DNA of 64,000 nucleotides, taken from assembly GCF_001425575.1 (NCBI RefSeq), contig NZ_LMRD01000013.1, positions 1 through 64,000 on the forward strand, read 5' to 3'. This document shows positions 51,074 to 59,497 of the stretch, piece by piece (position 1 is the first letter of the stretch; each line of letters begins with the position of its first letter). The notes beneath the pieces are model-generated. The model searched no databases. It was not told the DNA's origin and was given only the letters and a program-made list of their open reading frames with translations. The translations under genes were made by a program, and so were the position numbers. Source of the stretch: Aurantimonas sp. Leaf443 (GTDB taxonomy: Bacteria; Pseudomonadota; Alphaproteobacteria; Rhizobiales; Rhizobiaceae).

Positions 51074-51928
51074 ATGCACGAGACGAGCCTCATCCTCACC
51101 CTGTCCTGCCGGGACCGGCCCGGCATCGTCGCGGCCGTGACGCGCGAACTCTTCGAGGCCGGCGCCAACATCGCCGAGAGCGCCCAGTTCTGGGACCGCC
51201 AGAGCGACCGCTTCTTCCTGCGCATCGCCGCCACCGCGCCGGCGCACATGCCGGTGGAGGCGCTCGCCCCCCGTCTTGAGCCGGTCTTCTCGCAATTCGG
51301 CATGGAGGCGCGGCTCGTCGACGCCGCCCGCCTGCCGCGCGTCCTCCTGATGGTCTCCCGGTTCGACCACGCGCTGCAGCACCTCCTCTACCAGGTGCGC
51401 ACCGGCTGGCTGAAGGCCGAGATCGTGGCCATCGTCTCCAACCACGAGGACGCGCGGCGCATCGCCGACAACGAGGGCCTGCCCTTCCACCACCTGCCGG
51501 TGACGCGCGAGACCAAGGCCGCGCAGGAGGCGGCGCTTCTCGCCCTCGTGGAGGAGACCGGCACCGATCTCGTGGTGCTCGCCCGCTACATGCAGGTCCT
51601 GTCGGACGAGCTGTCGCGCCGCCTGTCGGGCCGCGCGATCAACATCCACCATTCCTTCCTGCCGAGCTTCAAGGGTGCCAAGCCCTATCATCAGGCGCAC
51701 GAGCGCGGCGTGAAGCTCATCGGCGCGACGGCCCATTACGTGACGGCCGATCTCGACGAGGGCCCGATCATCGAGCAGGACACCGAGCGCGTGACCCACG
51801 CCATGTCGGCGGACGATCTCGTGGCCATCGGCCGCGACGTGGAATCGCGCGTCCTGGCGCGGGCCGTGAAGTACCATTGCGAGAACCGCGTCATGCTGAA
51901 CGGTCACCGCACGGTCGTCTTCGCCTGA
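51074..51928 (+). CDS. purU: Formyltetrahydrofolate deformylase PurU
   Basis: The 284-residue enzyme hydrolyses 10-formyl-THF to formate and THF. It has an N-terminal ACT domain (LILTLSCRDRPGIVAAVTRELFEAGANI) that senses methionine/glycine balance, and a C-terminal formyltransferase-type domain. The active-site N and H lie in NIHHSFLPSFKGAKPY and the catalytic aspartate in TADLDEGPIIEQD. Length is normal. It stands alone and ends in a hairpin terminator. I looked for a glycine riboswitch upstream; the short 95-bp leader gap shows none. Confidence 0.96.
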   Translation: MHETSLILTLSCRDRPGIVAAVTRELFEAGANIAESAQFWDRQSDRFFLRIAATAPAHMPVEALAPRLEPVFSQFGMEARLVDAARLPRVLLMVSRFDHALQHLLYQVRTGWLKAEIVAIVSNHEDARRIADNEGLPFHHLPVTRETKAAQEAALLALVEETGTDLVVLARYMQVLSDELSRRLSGRAINIHHSFLPSFKGAKPYHQAHERGVKLIGATAHYVTADLDEGPIIEQDTERVTHAMSADDLVAIGRDVESRVLARAVKYHCENRVMLNGHRTVVFA

Positions 51929-51949
51929 GAAGACCCGCCCGCACATGAC

Positions 51950-51984
51950 GACGGCGCCGCCCCGAAGGAGCGGCGCCGTCTTCG
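51950..51984 (+). terminator. Rho-independent terminator of purU
   Basis: GACGGCGCCGC pairs perfectly with GCGGCGCCGTC (51970-51980) around a 9-nt loop and is followed by TTCGT. The T-run is weak but the stem is strong. Also positioned to end the convergent Spy-like transcript. Confidence 0.75.
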
Positions 51985-52026
51985 TCCCGGCCGGACGGCC
52001 CGGCCGGGGCCGGGATCACGAAGGCC

Positions 52027-52776
52027 TCAGCCGCGATCCATCGGCCGCTCGCCGCGTCCGCCGCGCTCGCCATCGGGACCGCCGCGCCAGTGCCGGCCGG
52101 GGCCGCCTCTGTCGCCACGATCCTGATGCGCCTCGTGCATCATGGAGCGCACGAGGCCCTGCGCGGTCTCGACCTGCTCCGGGGTGAGGGCGCCGCGCAG
52201 CTGGTCGAGCGCGGTCTTCAGCGCCTGCGCCTTCTGCCCGCGCTCGATGGCGCCGTCGGCCATGCGGTCGATCATGGCGAAGGGCGTCGGCCCGCCTGCC
52301 TCGTCCGGCGCGCCGGCCTCGGCCTCGGACTCGTCCGGCATCGCGCCGCCCGGCGCGGGCGGCGTCTGGCCCGCCGCGGGCGGCGGGGAGGCCGGGCGCG
52401 CGTCGCGGTCCATGCCCGGCCTCATGCCGCCGGCGGGGCCGGAGGCCTGCGCGAAGGCGACCGCCGCGCCGGTGAAGGCGCGCCAGGCGTCCATCTGGTC
52501 CGACCGGATGCCGATGCCGGTCTCCAGCGTGGCGAGCGCGGCGGCGACCTTGGCCGGCGACATCATCGCCATCATCATGGGGCCGCGGCGCGGTCCGCCG
52601 TGATGGCGCCCGCCATGCTGCTTCGGCCCGTCGCCACGCTCCATGCGCGGGCCGGCGGGGGCGTCGGGCGCGCCCTGCGCGAAGGCGGTGGCGGGAAGGG
52701 CGGCGAGAAGCGCGCCGCCGAGAAGGGCGGCCCGCAGGGCGGGCCGCAGGCGCGCGGTGGGGGTGGAACGGGTCAT
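52027..52776 (-). CDS. Spy/CpxP-family periplasmic protein (LTXXQ motif)
   Basis: A 249-residue exported protein: the signal peptide is cleaved near AFAQ (residue ~34), followed by a His/Gly/Met-rich segment (KQHGGRHHGG, MMMAMM) that might bind metal. A helical core and a C-terminal LTPEQ box mark the Spy/CpxP family of periplasmic chaperones and stress sensors, and an acidic-basic tail rich in Gly/Arg ends the protein. It is divergent from an OmpR/EnvZ-type pair, as cpxP is from cpxRA in enterobacteria, so it may be both target and feedback partner of that kinase (inference). Terminates into the purU terminator region. Confidence 0.85.
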   Translation of the reverse strand: MTRSTPTARLRPALRAALLGGALLAALPATAFAQGAPDAPAGPRMERGDGPKQHGGRHHGGPRRGPMMMAMMSPAKVAAALATLETGIGIRSDQMDAWRAFTGAAVAFAQASGPAGGMRPGMDRDARPASPPPAAGQTPPAPGGAMPDESEAEAGAPDEAGGPTPFAMIDRMADGAIERGQKAQALKTALDQLRGALTPEQVETAQGLVRSMMHEAHQDRGDRGGPGRHWRGGPDGERGGRGERPMDRG

Positions 52777-53131
52777 GGTGGATCTCCTTCGATCGCGGCC
52801 GGCCCGAGGGCCCGCCTCCCGGTTTCGAGGCGCTGGCGGAAAAAGTCTGACCCTCCCGCCGGCTCGGATCGAGTTCTAGACCGCCCGCACCGCACGATTG
52901 CGGCCGGGGCGTATCGAAATGTGTCCCTGCCCTTTCGAAACGTCGCCCGCGCCGCGCCGTTGCAAACTTCCGTTACACAAAAGCGCTGGCCGCCCCCGGG
53001 TGCCCCGACGTAAGACCTTGAAAGAAGACGACACCCGGCCGCCGCGAGCCGCGCCTTGCGGACCGCCGGCGCGAGGCCCGCCGGGGCCTCGAAGAGCCGC
53101 CCGCGCCGCGCCAGTACCCGAGGGAGACGAG
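52777..53131. promoter_or_regulatory. Divergent control region, Spy-like gene and two-component operon
   Basis: This 355-bp region has no gene. It contains a direct repeat TCGAAATGT (52914-52922) and TCGAAACGT (52935-52943) with one mismatch and a period of 21 bp, two helical turns. That is the kind of same-face spacing used by OmpR-family dimers. A locally AT-rich stretch CGTTACACAAAAGCG follows near 52971-52985. These may be sites of the downstream response regulator controlling both promoters. Confidence 0.5.
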
Positions 53132-53857
53132 ATGACCCAGCCGCATGTCCTCGTCGTCGACGACGATCCGGAGATCGGGCGCCTGCTCGGGCGCTACCTG
53201 GAGGGCCAGGGCTTCCGCTGCACGCTCGCCGAGAGCCGCCGCTCCTGCGAGGAGAGGCTGGCGGAGACGCGCATCGATCTCGTCGTCCTCGACGTCATGC
53301 TGCCGGACGGCTCGGGCCTCGACATATGCCGCGACCTGAAGGACCGGCGCCCGGACCTCGCCATCATCCTCCTCACCGCGCTGAAGGAGGATGTCGACCG
53401 CATCCTCGGGCTGGAGCTCGGCGCCGACGACTATCTCGGCAAGCCCTTCAACCCGCGCGAGCTCGCCGCGCGCATCCGCGCGGTCCTGCGCCGCGGCCAG
53501 GAGGCCGCGCCCGAACCCATGCCCCGGCCCTACGGGTTCGAGGGCTATCGCGTCGATCCCGAGAAGCGCGACGTGACCGCGCCGGACGGCTCGCATATCG
53601 AGCTCACGGGCGCCGAATTCGATCTCCTCACCATATTCCTCGACCGGCCGGGCCGCGTCCTGTCGCGCGACGTCCTTCTCGACCTCCTGCACGGGCGCAG
53701 CTCCGATCCGTTCGACCGCACGGTGGACGTGACGATGAGCCGGCTGCGGCGCAAGTTCAACGATGGCGGCGTGTTCCGCCTTTTCAAGACGGTGCGCAAC
53801 GGCGGCTACCAGTTCGCCGCGCGCGTCGAGCGGCTGGGCGGCGGGGCCGGCGCGTGA
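53132..53857 (+). CDS. OmpR-family response regulator
   Basis: A 241-residue regulator with an N-terminal receiver (D10-D12 pocket, phospho-acceptor D54 in VVLDVMLPDG, LTALKEDVDRILG, and conserved K in YLGKPFNP) and a C-terminal winged-helix DNA-binding domain ending in FKTVRNGGYQF. AGGGAGACGAG precedes the ATG at 53132. Its stop overlaps the kinase start as GTGA (53854-53857), so the pair is coupled. It is divergent from the Spy/CpxP-like gene. Confidence 0.95.
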   Translation: MTQPHVLVVDDDPEIGRLLGRYLEGQGFRCTLAESRRSCEERLAETRIDLVVLDVMLPDGSGLDICRDLKDRRPDLAIILLTALKEDVDRILGLELGADDYLGKPFNPRELAARIRAVLRRGQEAAPEPMPRPYGFEGYRVDPEKRDVTAPDGSHIELTGAEFDLLTIFLDRPGRVLSRDVLLDLLHGRSSDPFDRTVDVTMSRLRRKFNDGGVFRLFKTVRNGGYQFAARVERLGGGAGA

Positions 53858-55113
53858 GGTCGCTGCGCTCGCGGCTGACGCTCTTCCTCGTCTCCGCCAC
53901 GCTCGCCGTCGTCGTGCTCGCCGCGCTCGTCGCGGTGCAGGTGCTCGAGCGGCCGGACCGCTCGCTCTTCGCCGCCGCCTTCGCCGAGGAGGTGCGCATC
54001 CTCTCGCAGGTCCTGTCCGAGGACCCGGACGCGGCCCGGCGCCTCGGCGTGCCCGTGGCGGGCCCCCCGGTGGAGATCGGCGACACGCGCTTTCGCGACG
54101 CGCGCTCGATCTCGCGCATCCTCGCCGAAGCCGGCGTCGCGCTGCCGGTGCGCGTCGTCGGCGACGAGGCGGCGCGCACGCGCCAGCTCGCCTTCGAATT
54201 CGCGCCCGGCCGCTGGGCCTACCTGCCCTATCCCGGCTACCCCCCGCGCAACTGGCCGGCGCTGGCCTTCTATCTCGGCCTCGTCATCGCCGGCTCGCTC
54301 GCCGTCTCGCTTCTGGCCGCCACCAAGATGACGCGTCCGCTGCGCATCCTGGAGGAGGCGGTGCGGGCCGTGGGGCCGGACGGGCTGCCGGCCACCCTGC
54401 CCGAGGAGGGCCCGGCCGAGATGCGCGCCACCGCCGCCGCGCTGAACCGGCTGACGGGGCGCGTGCGCGCCGCCGTCGAGAGCCGCATGCGCCTCGTCGC
54501 GGCCGCCGGCCACGACCTGCGCACGCCGATGACGCGCATGCGCCTTCGCGCCGAGTTCCTGCCCGAGGAGGACCGCGAGGTCTGGCTGAAGGACCTCGCC
54601 GAACTCGACCACATCGCCGACAGCGCCATCCGCCTCGTGCGCGAGGAGGTGGAGCCGGGGAGCAGCGAGACCGTTTCGCTGAACGCGCTTCTCGTCGAGA
54701 TCGCGGACGAGCTCGGCGAGATCGGCCGCCCGGTCGAGACCGGGCCGCTGGCGCCGCTCAGCGTCGCCGCCCGCCCGCTGGCGCTCAAGCGCGCGCTGCG
54801 CAACCTCATGGAGAACGCCGCCGTGCACGGCGGACAGGCGCGCGTGGCGCTTGCGGCCGACGGCGGGGCGGCGCTCGTCACCATCCTCGACGAGGGGCCG
54901 GGCATTCCGGAGGCGCTCATGGCGCGCGTCTTCGAGCCCTTCTTCCGCGTCGATCCGGCGCGACGCCGCCTGTCGCCGGGCGCCGGCCTCGGCCTTGCCA
55001 TCGCGAAAGAGATTCTCGACCATGCCGGCGGCACGCTGACGCTGCGCAACCGCCGCGATGGCGGCCTGGAGCAGATCGTGCGCCTGCCGCTCGGGGATCG
55101 CGCCGACGCCTGA
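53854..55113 (+). CDS. EnvZ/CpxA-type sensor histidine kinase
   Basis: A 419-residue inner membrane kinase. Helix 1 is at residues ~9-30, a periplasmic domain of about 100 residues follows, and helix 2 is near 140-160. A HAMP linker (MTRPLRILEEAVRAVG), the H-box AAGHDLRTPMTRMR, and ATPase N/G boxes NLMENAAVHG, LDEGPGIPE and GAGLGLAI complete it. The H-box type with HDLRTP is of the EnvZ class. The start is a GTG at 53854 overlapping the regulator stop; no ATG precedes helix 1. The periplasmic domain probably senses envelope conditions. Confidence 0.93.
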   Translation: MRSLRSRLTLFLVSATLAVVVLAALVAVQVLERPDRSLFAAAFAEEVRILSQVLSEDPDAARRLGVPVAGPPVEIGDTRFRDARSISRILAEAGVALPVRVVGDEAARTRQLAFEFAPGRWAYLPYPGYPPRNWPALAFYLGLVIAGSLAVSLLAATKMTRPLRILEEAVRAVGPDGLPATLPEEGPAEMRATAAALNRLTGRVRAAVESRMRLVAAAGHDLRTPMTRMRLRAEFLPEEDREVWLKDLAELDHIADSAIRLVREEVEPGSSETVSLNALLVEIADELGEIGRPVETGPLAPLSVAARPLALKRALRNLMENAAVHGGQARVALAADGGAALVTILDEGPGIPEALMARVFEPFFRVDPARRRLSPGAGLGLAIAKEILDHAGGTLTLRNRRDGGLEQIVRLPLGDRADA

Positions 55114-55134
55114 CCGGCGTGGCGCCCATCCGCG

Positions 55135-55839
55135 TCAGGGCAGGAGCGAGATCGCCGCCCCGGACACGCGGCCGACGAGCTGCCCGGCGCCGCCCGCAAG
55201 CGCGCCGAGCCCGTCGGCAAGGCCGATCCGAGGGAGCCAGCCCTCCCTCTCGTCCGCCGCCACGGCCTCGGCAAGGGCGATTCCCGGCCGTTCGGTCCGT
55301 CCCTCCGGGCGAAGGGAGGAGGGCGGCGCCAGCTCGTCGGCGGGCGTGGTGCCAGCCCGCAGGCGCGCCGGGCGGAGGAGAAGCGGATCGCGCGATTCGC
55401 AGCGGCCCTTGCAGTCGGTGAAGAGAAGGACGCCTTCGGCCGTGCCGCCCGTGGCCGCGCCGCGACCGGAGGCCGGCGCCTCGATCCGCGCCGGGGCGAC
55501 GCTTGCCGCGCGCACCGCCGGGGACGCGATCTCGGCGCGCGCGGGCACGGCCTGCATCGCGGCGGGGGCCGCCGCTCCGGCGACGCGCGCGGCCTTCCGG
55601 GCAGGGGCCGTCCCGGGCGTTTGCGCCGCGCCGGAGGCGCTCGCGGCGGGGACGTCCTCGCGCGACGCCTGCGCCACCGGCGCGGGCTCGCCGAAGACGA
55701 GCCGCTGCAGGCCATCGCCGCCGCCGAACGTCACCTGGAGCGCCAGCATCGCCGTGCCCGAGACGAGCGCCTGCAGGGCGACGCGCCGCGAGAAGTCGCG
55801 GGCGAGATGCCCCATGCGCCGAAATCCGTCACCCCGCAT
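55135..55839 (-). CDS. Hypothetical protein, single membrane helix, Ala-rich
   Basis: I do not recognise a family. The 234-residue product has a basic N-terminus, one hydrophobic helix at about residues 24-40 (LQALVSGTAMLALQVTF), a long Ala/Pro-rich stretch, then a more ordered part with two cysteines (TDCKGRC) and a C-terminal hydrophobic tail. AAGGGGACG lies before the ATG at 55839; an upstream in-frame ATG at 55860 is possible. It is convergent with the kinase gene (21-bp gap). Composition is less coding-like than its neighbours, but the ribosome binding site and the single-gene slot favour reality. Confidence 0.55.
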   Translation of the reverse strand: MRGDGFRRMGHLARDFSRRVALQALVSGTAMLALQVTFGGGDGLQRLVFGEPAPVAQASREDVPAASASGAAQTPGTAPARKAARVAGAAAPAAMQAVPARAEIASPAVRAASVAPARIEAPASGRGAATGGTAEGVLLFTDCKGRCESRDPLLLRPARLRAGTTPADELAPPSSLRPEGRTERPGIALAEAVAADEREGWLPRIGLADGLGALAGGAGQLVGRVSGAAISLLP

Positions 55840-56052
55840 CGCTCGTCCCCTTTCAGGCATGCCACCGGCGCGAGGCCACCCATCCCGAGGTGCCGCGCCG
55901 AGACCGTCGCGGATCCTTCTCGCCGGGGGTCGATCCCGGCGAAGCCCCGCTTCGCGCAGAGGATGCGGGGGGCACGGGGCCGGTTTGCGGCCGTCGTGTA
56001 AAGAAATGTCTCCGTGGCCGGAAAGGCGCGCCGGTTCGGCGCGGGGGCGGCC

Positions 56053-56886
56053 TCAATGCCCGTCCACCTCGCGCCGATAGGCCTTCTCCAGCGCCGGATC
56101 GAGCGGGCGCGGCGACAGGTCGACCCCTTCCGAGAGCCGGTCGGCGATCGCGGTCAGCGCGGCGACGCGGGCATATTTCTTGTCGTTGGCCGGCACCAGC
56201 GTCCAGGGCGCGTCCGGCCTGTTGGTGCGCTGGAGCATGGCGTCGGCGGCCGCCACGTATTCGTCCCAGCGGTCGCGGTTGCGGAAGTCCTCGAAGGAGA
56301 GCTTCCAGCGCTTCATCGGGTCCTTCAGCCGCTTGCCGAAGCGCTGCAGCTGCTCGTCCGCGTCGATATAGAGGAAGATCTTGGCGATCTTCGTGCCGCT
56401 GTCGGCCAGCATCGCCTCGAAGGCGTTGATCTCGCCATAGGCCCGCTGCCACTCGTCGCGCGAGGCGAAGCCCTCTACGCGCTCCACCAGCACGCGGCCG
56501 TACCAGGAGCGGTCGAAGATCGCGATCTGACCCTTGGGGGGCAGGCGGGCCCAGAAGCGGGTGAGATAGTGCAGCGCCTTCTCTTCCGGCTTGGGCGCGG
56601 CGATGGGCCAGACGTGGAAGCCGCGCGGGTCCATGCGGCTCACCATGCGCCGGATCGCGCCGCCCTTGCCGGCCGCGTCCCAGCCCTCGAAGACGACGAC
56701 GGCGTTGTCGCCGGTGTGCAGATAGGCCTGCTGGATCGCCTCGAAGCGCTTCTCCAGCTTGTCGATCGCCTCGAGATAATCGTGCTCGTCGAGCTTGCGC
56801 GTGAGGTCGAGATCGCCGAGCGACAGGGCCTTGGCCTCGTCCGTGTCCGTGTCCGTGTCCGTGTCCTTGTGCTTCTGCTTGCTCAT
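56053..56886 (-). CDS. ppk2: Polyphosphate kinase 2 (PPK2) family protein
   Basis: The 277-residue PPK2 transfers phosphate between polyphosphate and nucleotides. It carries Walker A GWDAAGKGG, the lid and Walker B region (IAIFDRSWYGRVLVERV), and KIFLYIDADEQLQRF. The RMDPRGFHVWPIAAP segment is typical of class I enzymes that phosphorylate NDPs. The N-terminus has an alternating Asp-Thr run (DTDTDTDTD) from a hexanucleotide repeat. Its neighbours do not suggest a pathway; polyphosphate is a common phosphate and stress store in this order. The gap to the divergent MoxR gene is 238 bp. Confidence 0.93.
   Translation of the reverse strand: MSKQKHKDTDTDTDTDEAKALSLGDLDLTRKLDEHDYLEAIDKLEKRFEAIQQAYLHTGDNAVVVFEGWDAAGKGGAIRRMVSRMDPRGFHVWPIAAPKPEEKALHYLTRFWARLPPKGQIAIFDRSWYGRVLVERVEGFASRDEWQRAYGEINAFEAMLADSGTKIAKIFLYIDADEQLQRFGKRLKDPMKRWKLSFEDFRNRDRWDEYVAAADAMLQRTNRPDAPWTLVPANDKKYARVAALTAIADRLSEGVDLSPRPLDPALEKAYRREVDGH
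56839..56862. repeat. Hexanucleotide microsatellite (GTCCGT)x4 in ppk2 5' end
   Basis: Four perfect GTCCGT units plus a degenerate fifth (GTCCTT) encode an Asp-Thr run near the N-terminus of PPK2. The six-base unit keeps the frame if it slips. Confidence 0.75.
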
Positions 56887-57124
56887 GCCGCATCGCTCCC
56901 GCCGGTTGGATTGCGCGGGTCACATAGGGCCGGAACGCGGCGGTGCGATGCGCGTCTCCCCGCGCCGCGCCGGCGCGCTTGCATTGCACGGCGATCGGGC
57001 AGGATGCCCGCGATGGGACTTAAGTCTGCCCTTCCTTCGCGCAGCGGCTTGCGACATAGTGCGGATACAACCCGGGGTCTGGCACCGCCGCGGGCAACGG
57101 TATCAATAGGTTGGGAAACCATCG

Positions 57125-58141
57125 ATGCTCCATCAGGATGCCACGCTGCGCGCGTCCGCGCGCGCCGAGTCCGCGCCGTCTTCCGCCTCCGCCCACGGGC
57201 CGGTGGCCGATCTCAAGCGGACGGTGGAAGCCGGCCTCGTCGGCCGCACGCCCCTCGTCGAACGGCTGATCGTCGCGCTCCTCGCCGGCGGCCACCTCCT
57301 CGTCGAGGGCCCTCCCGGCCTTGCCAAGACGCGCGCCGTCAAGCGCCTGTCGGGCGGGCTCGAATGCTCCTTCTCGCGCATCCAGTGCACGCCCGACCTC
57401 ATGCCCGCCGACCTCACGGGCACACAGGTCTTCCGCCCCGAGCGCGGCCTGTTCGAATTCGTGGAAGGGCCGGTCTTCCACTCGCTCGTCCTCGTCGACG
57501 AGATCAACCGCGCGCCCCCCAAGGTCCAGTCGGCGCTGCTCGAGGCCATGGCCGAGGCGCAGGTGACCGCCGGCGGCGTCACCTACAAGCTGCCCGACCC
57601 GTTCATGGTCATCGCCACGCAGAACTCGATCGAGCACGAGGGCACGTTCCCGCTGCCCGAGGCGCAGCTCGACCGCTTCCTCATGCATGTCCTCGTGGCC
57701 ATGCCGGACGCGGCTTCCGAACTCGCCATCCTCGATCTCGTCGAGCGCGAGGCGAGCGGCACGGTGGCGGCGCCCGGCCATCCTCTGAGGGCCGCCGATC
57801 TTCTGGAGGCGCGCCGTCAGGCGGCCCGCGTCCATCTCTCCCCCGCGCTCAAGGACTACATCGTGCGCCTCGTCATGGCGACGCGCGACGCCAGCGTGGC
57901 GCCGGACGTCGCCGGCGCGATCGAGCACGCGGTCTCGCCGCGCGGCACGCTGGCGCTGGCCGCCTCCTCCAAGGCCAAGGCCTTCCTCGCCGGCCGCGAC
58001 TACGTGCTGCCCGAGGACGTGGCCGATCTGGCGCCCGACATCCTCTCCCACCGCATCGTGCCGACCTGGCGCGCGGCGGCCGAGGGCGTCACCGCCCGCG
58101 CCCTCGTCGCCCGCCTCCTCGACCTCGTGCGCCCGCTCTGA
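57125..58141 (+). CDS. MoxR-family AAA+ ATPase
   Basis: The 338-residue MoxR ATPase has Walker A EGPPGLAKT, Walker B LVLVDEINRAPP, sensor 1 IATQNSIEHEGTFPLPEAQLDR and a sensor-2 region near the C-terminus (DIPEVAD-like LPEDVADLAPDIL). MoxR proteins act as chaperones that insert metals or cofactors or assemble complexes with VWA partners. It heads a tight operon: MoxR, DUF58, DUF4381-like, two VWA proteins, TPR, BatD. This order defines the MoxR-Bat cluster, linked to oxidative or envelope stress resistance in other bacteria. Confidence 0.95.
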   Translation: MLHQDATLRASARAESAPSSASAHGPVADLKRTVEAGLVGRTPLVERLIVALLAGGHLLVEGPPGLAKTRAVKRLSGGLECSFSRIQCTPDLMPADLTGTQVFRPERGLFEFVEGPVFHSLVLVDEINRAPPKVQSALLEAMAEAQVTAGGVTYKLPDPFMVIATQNSIEHEGTFPLPEAQLDRFLMHVLVAMPDAASELAILDLVEREASGTVAAPGHPLRAADLLEARRQAARVHLSPALKDYIVRLVMATRDASVAPDVAGAIEHAVSPRGTLALAASSKAKAFLAGRDYVLPEDVADLAPDILSHRIVPTWRAAAEGVTARALVARLLDLVRPL

Positions 58142-58152
58142 GGGCCGCCGCG

Positions 58153-59067
58153 ATGGCCGCTGCGACGGATACGGGCGCGAGCGTCGAGGCACCGGACCTC
58201 TTCCGGCTGAGTCACATGGTGCGCCACACGCCGGCCAAGCCGCTCGCTCCGACCGGCCGGCCCGGCGGCCATGCCGGCACGAAGCGCGGCAACGGGCTGG
58301 AGATCGTCGACACGCGCCTGCAGGTCGACGGCGACGACGTGCGCCATATCGACGCCATGACGACGGCGCGCACCGGCAAGCCGCATGTGCGCACCTTCCG
58401 CGACGAGCGCGAGCGCGAGCGCCTGCTGGTGGCGGACCTGCGCCCGGCCATGCTCTTCGGCACGCGCACGCGCCTTCGCTCGGTCGCCTGCGCGCAGGCG
58501 CTCGCGATCTCGGGCTGGCAGGCGAGCCTTGCCGGCGGCCGCGTCGGCCTCGTGGCGCTGGGGCCCGGCGAGCCGCTGATCGTCTCGGCCCGCGCCCGCG
58601 AGCGCGGCATGGCGGCGGTCTGCGGCGGGCTTGCCGCCGCCCATGCCGAGGCGCTGGCGAACGCCGCCGGCGGCGCCCTCGCCGATCCCGACCTCGCCCC
58701 CGCGCTCGAACGGCTGGCGCGGCTCGCCCCGCGCGGCGCGAGCCTCGTCCTCGCCACCGCCCTCGACGCGCCGGGCCCCGATTTCGACGCCGTGCTCGGC
58801 GGGCTCGCGCGGCGCCTGCGCGTGACCGTCGTCCTCCTGCGCGACGCCTTCGAGCGGCGCGCGCCGCGGGGCGCCTATCCCTTCCTGTCCGGCGGCATCG
58901 CCGGCGCGGCGATCCGCTGGGCCTTCGTCGACCGCGAGACGAACCGGCCGGACCCGCGCGTGGAGCGCCTGCGGCGCCTCGACGTCGATCTCGTCCTCCT
59001 CGACACGGACGCGACGCCGACGCGCATGGCCGAGACGCTGGGAGGCCGCCATGCCGATGCAGCCTGA
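58153..59067 (+). CDS. DUF58 domain protein
   Basis: A 304-residue soluble protein containing the DUF58 region: the RTGKPHVRTFRDERERERLLVADLRPAMLFG-type segment (split here as RTGKPHVRTFRDERERER and LLVADLRPAMLFGTRT) followed by a VWA-like fold. It is the invariable partner of MoxR in these operons. Gap to MoxR is 11 nt. Its end overlaps the next gene by 17 nt. Function in the complex is unknown; it is thought to bridge ATPase and VWA proteins. Confidence 0.88.
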   Translation: MAAATDTGASVEAPDLFRLSHMVRHTPAKPLAPTGRPGGHAGTKRGNGLEIVDTRLQVDGDDVRHIDAMTTARTGKPHVRTFRDERERERLLVADLRPAMLFGTRTRLRSVACAQALAISGWQASLAGGRVGLVALGPGEPLIVSARARERGMAAVCGGLAAAHAEALANAAGGALADPDLAPALERLARLAPRGASLVLATALDAPGPDFDAVLGGLARRLRVTVVLLRDAFERRAPRGAYPFLSGGIAGAAIRWAFVDRETNRPDPRVERLRRLDVDLVLLDTDATPTRMAETLGGRHADAA

Positions 59068-59497
59068 CGCGCTCGTCGCCGAGCTGCGCCCGTTGAAGCT
59101 GCCGGCCGAGCTCTCCGCCGTCACCTCCGGCGACGTCCTCGCCGCGCTGGCCATCGGCATCCTGGCCGCCCTCCTCGTCGCCGCCCTCGCCCGCCTCGTC
59201 GCCCGCCGCCGGCGCGACCGGCGCGCCGAGGTGGCGGCCGCCCTCGCCGCCCTTCGCGGGCGCCCCGCCGAGGAGCGGCTCTACGGGCAGGCGCTTCTCC
59301 TGCGCGAGCTAAGGCCGGCAACCGCATCGCGGCGACCCCGGCAGGCCGCCAACACCGCCGAAGAGGCCGAGGCTGCGATCCCGAGCGAGACCGGCATCGG
59401 CGCGGCGCTCTACCGGCCGCCCGGCGCCGGCCCCGCGCCCGATCTCGACGCCCTGGACGCGCGCATCCTCCGGGCTGCGCGGCGGAGGGCCGGCTGA
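59051..59497 (+). CDS. DUF4381-like membrane protein of the MoxR cluster
   Basis: A 148-residue protein with one membrane helix at about residues 32-50 (LAALAIGILAALLVAALARL), a basic stop-transfer segment and a helical cytoplasmic tail. Position and topology match the DUF4381 subunit found between DUF58 and the VWA genes in MoxR operons; sequence similarity by eye is limited. It overlaps the DUF58 gene by 17 nt and its stop overlaps the next start (TGATG). Confidence 0.7.
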   Translation: MPMQPDALVAELRPLKLPAELSAVTSGDVLAALAIGILAALLVAALARLVARRRRDRRAEVAAALAALRGRPAEERLYGQALLLRELRPATASRRPRQAANTAEEAEAAIPSETGIGAALYRPPGAGPAPDLDALDARILRAARRRAG

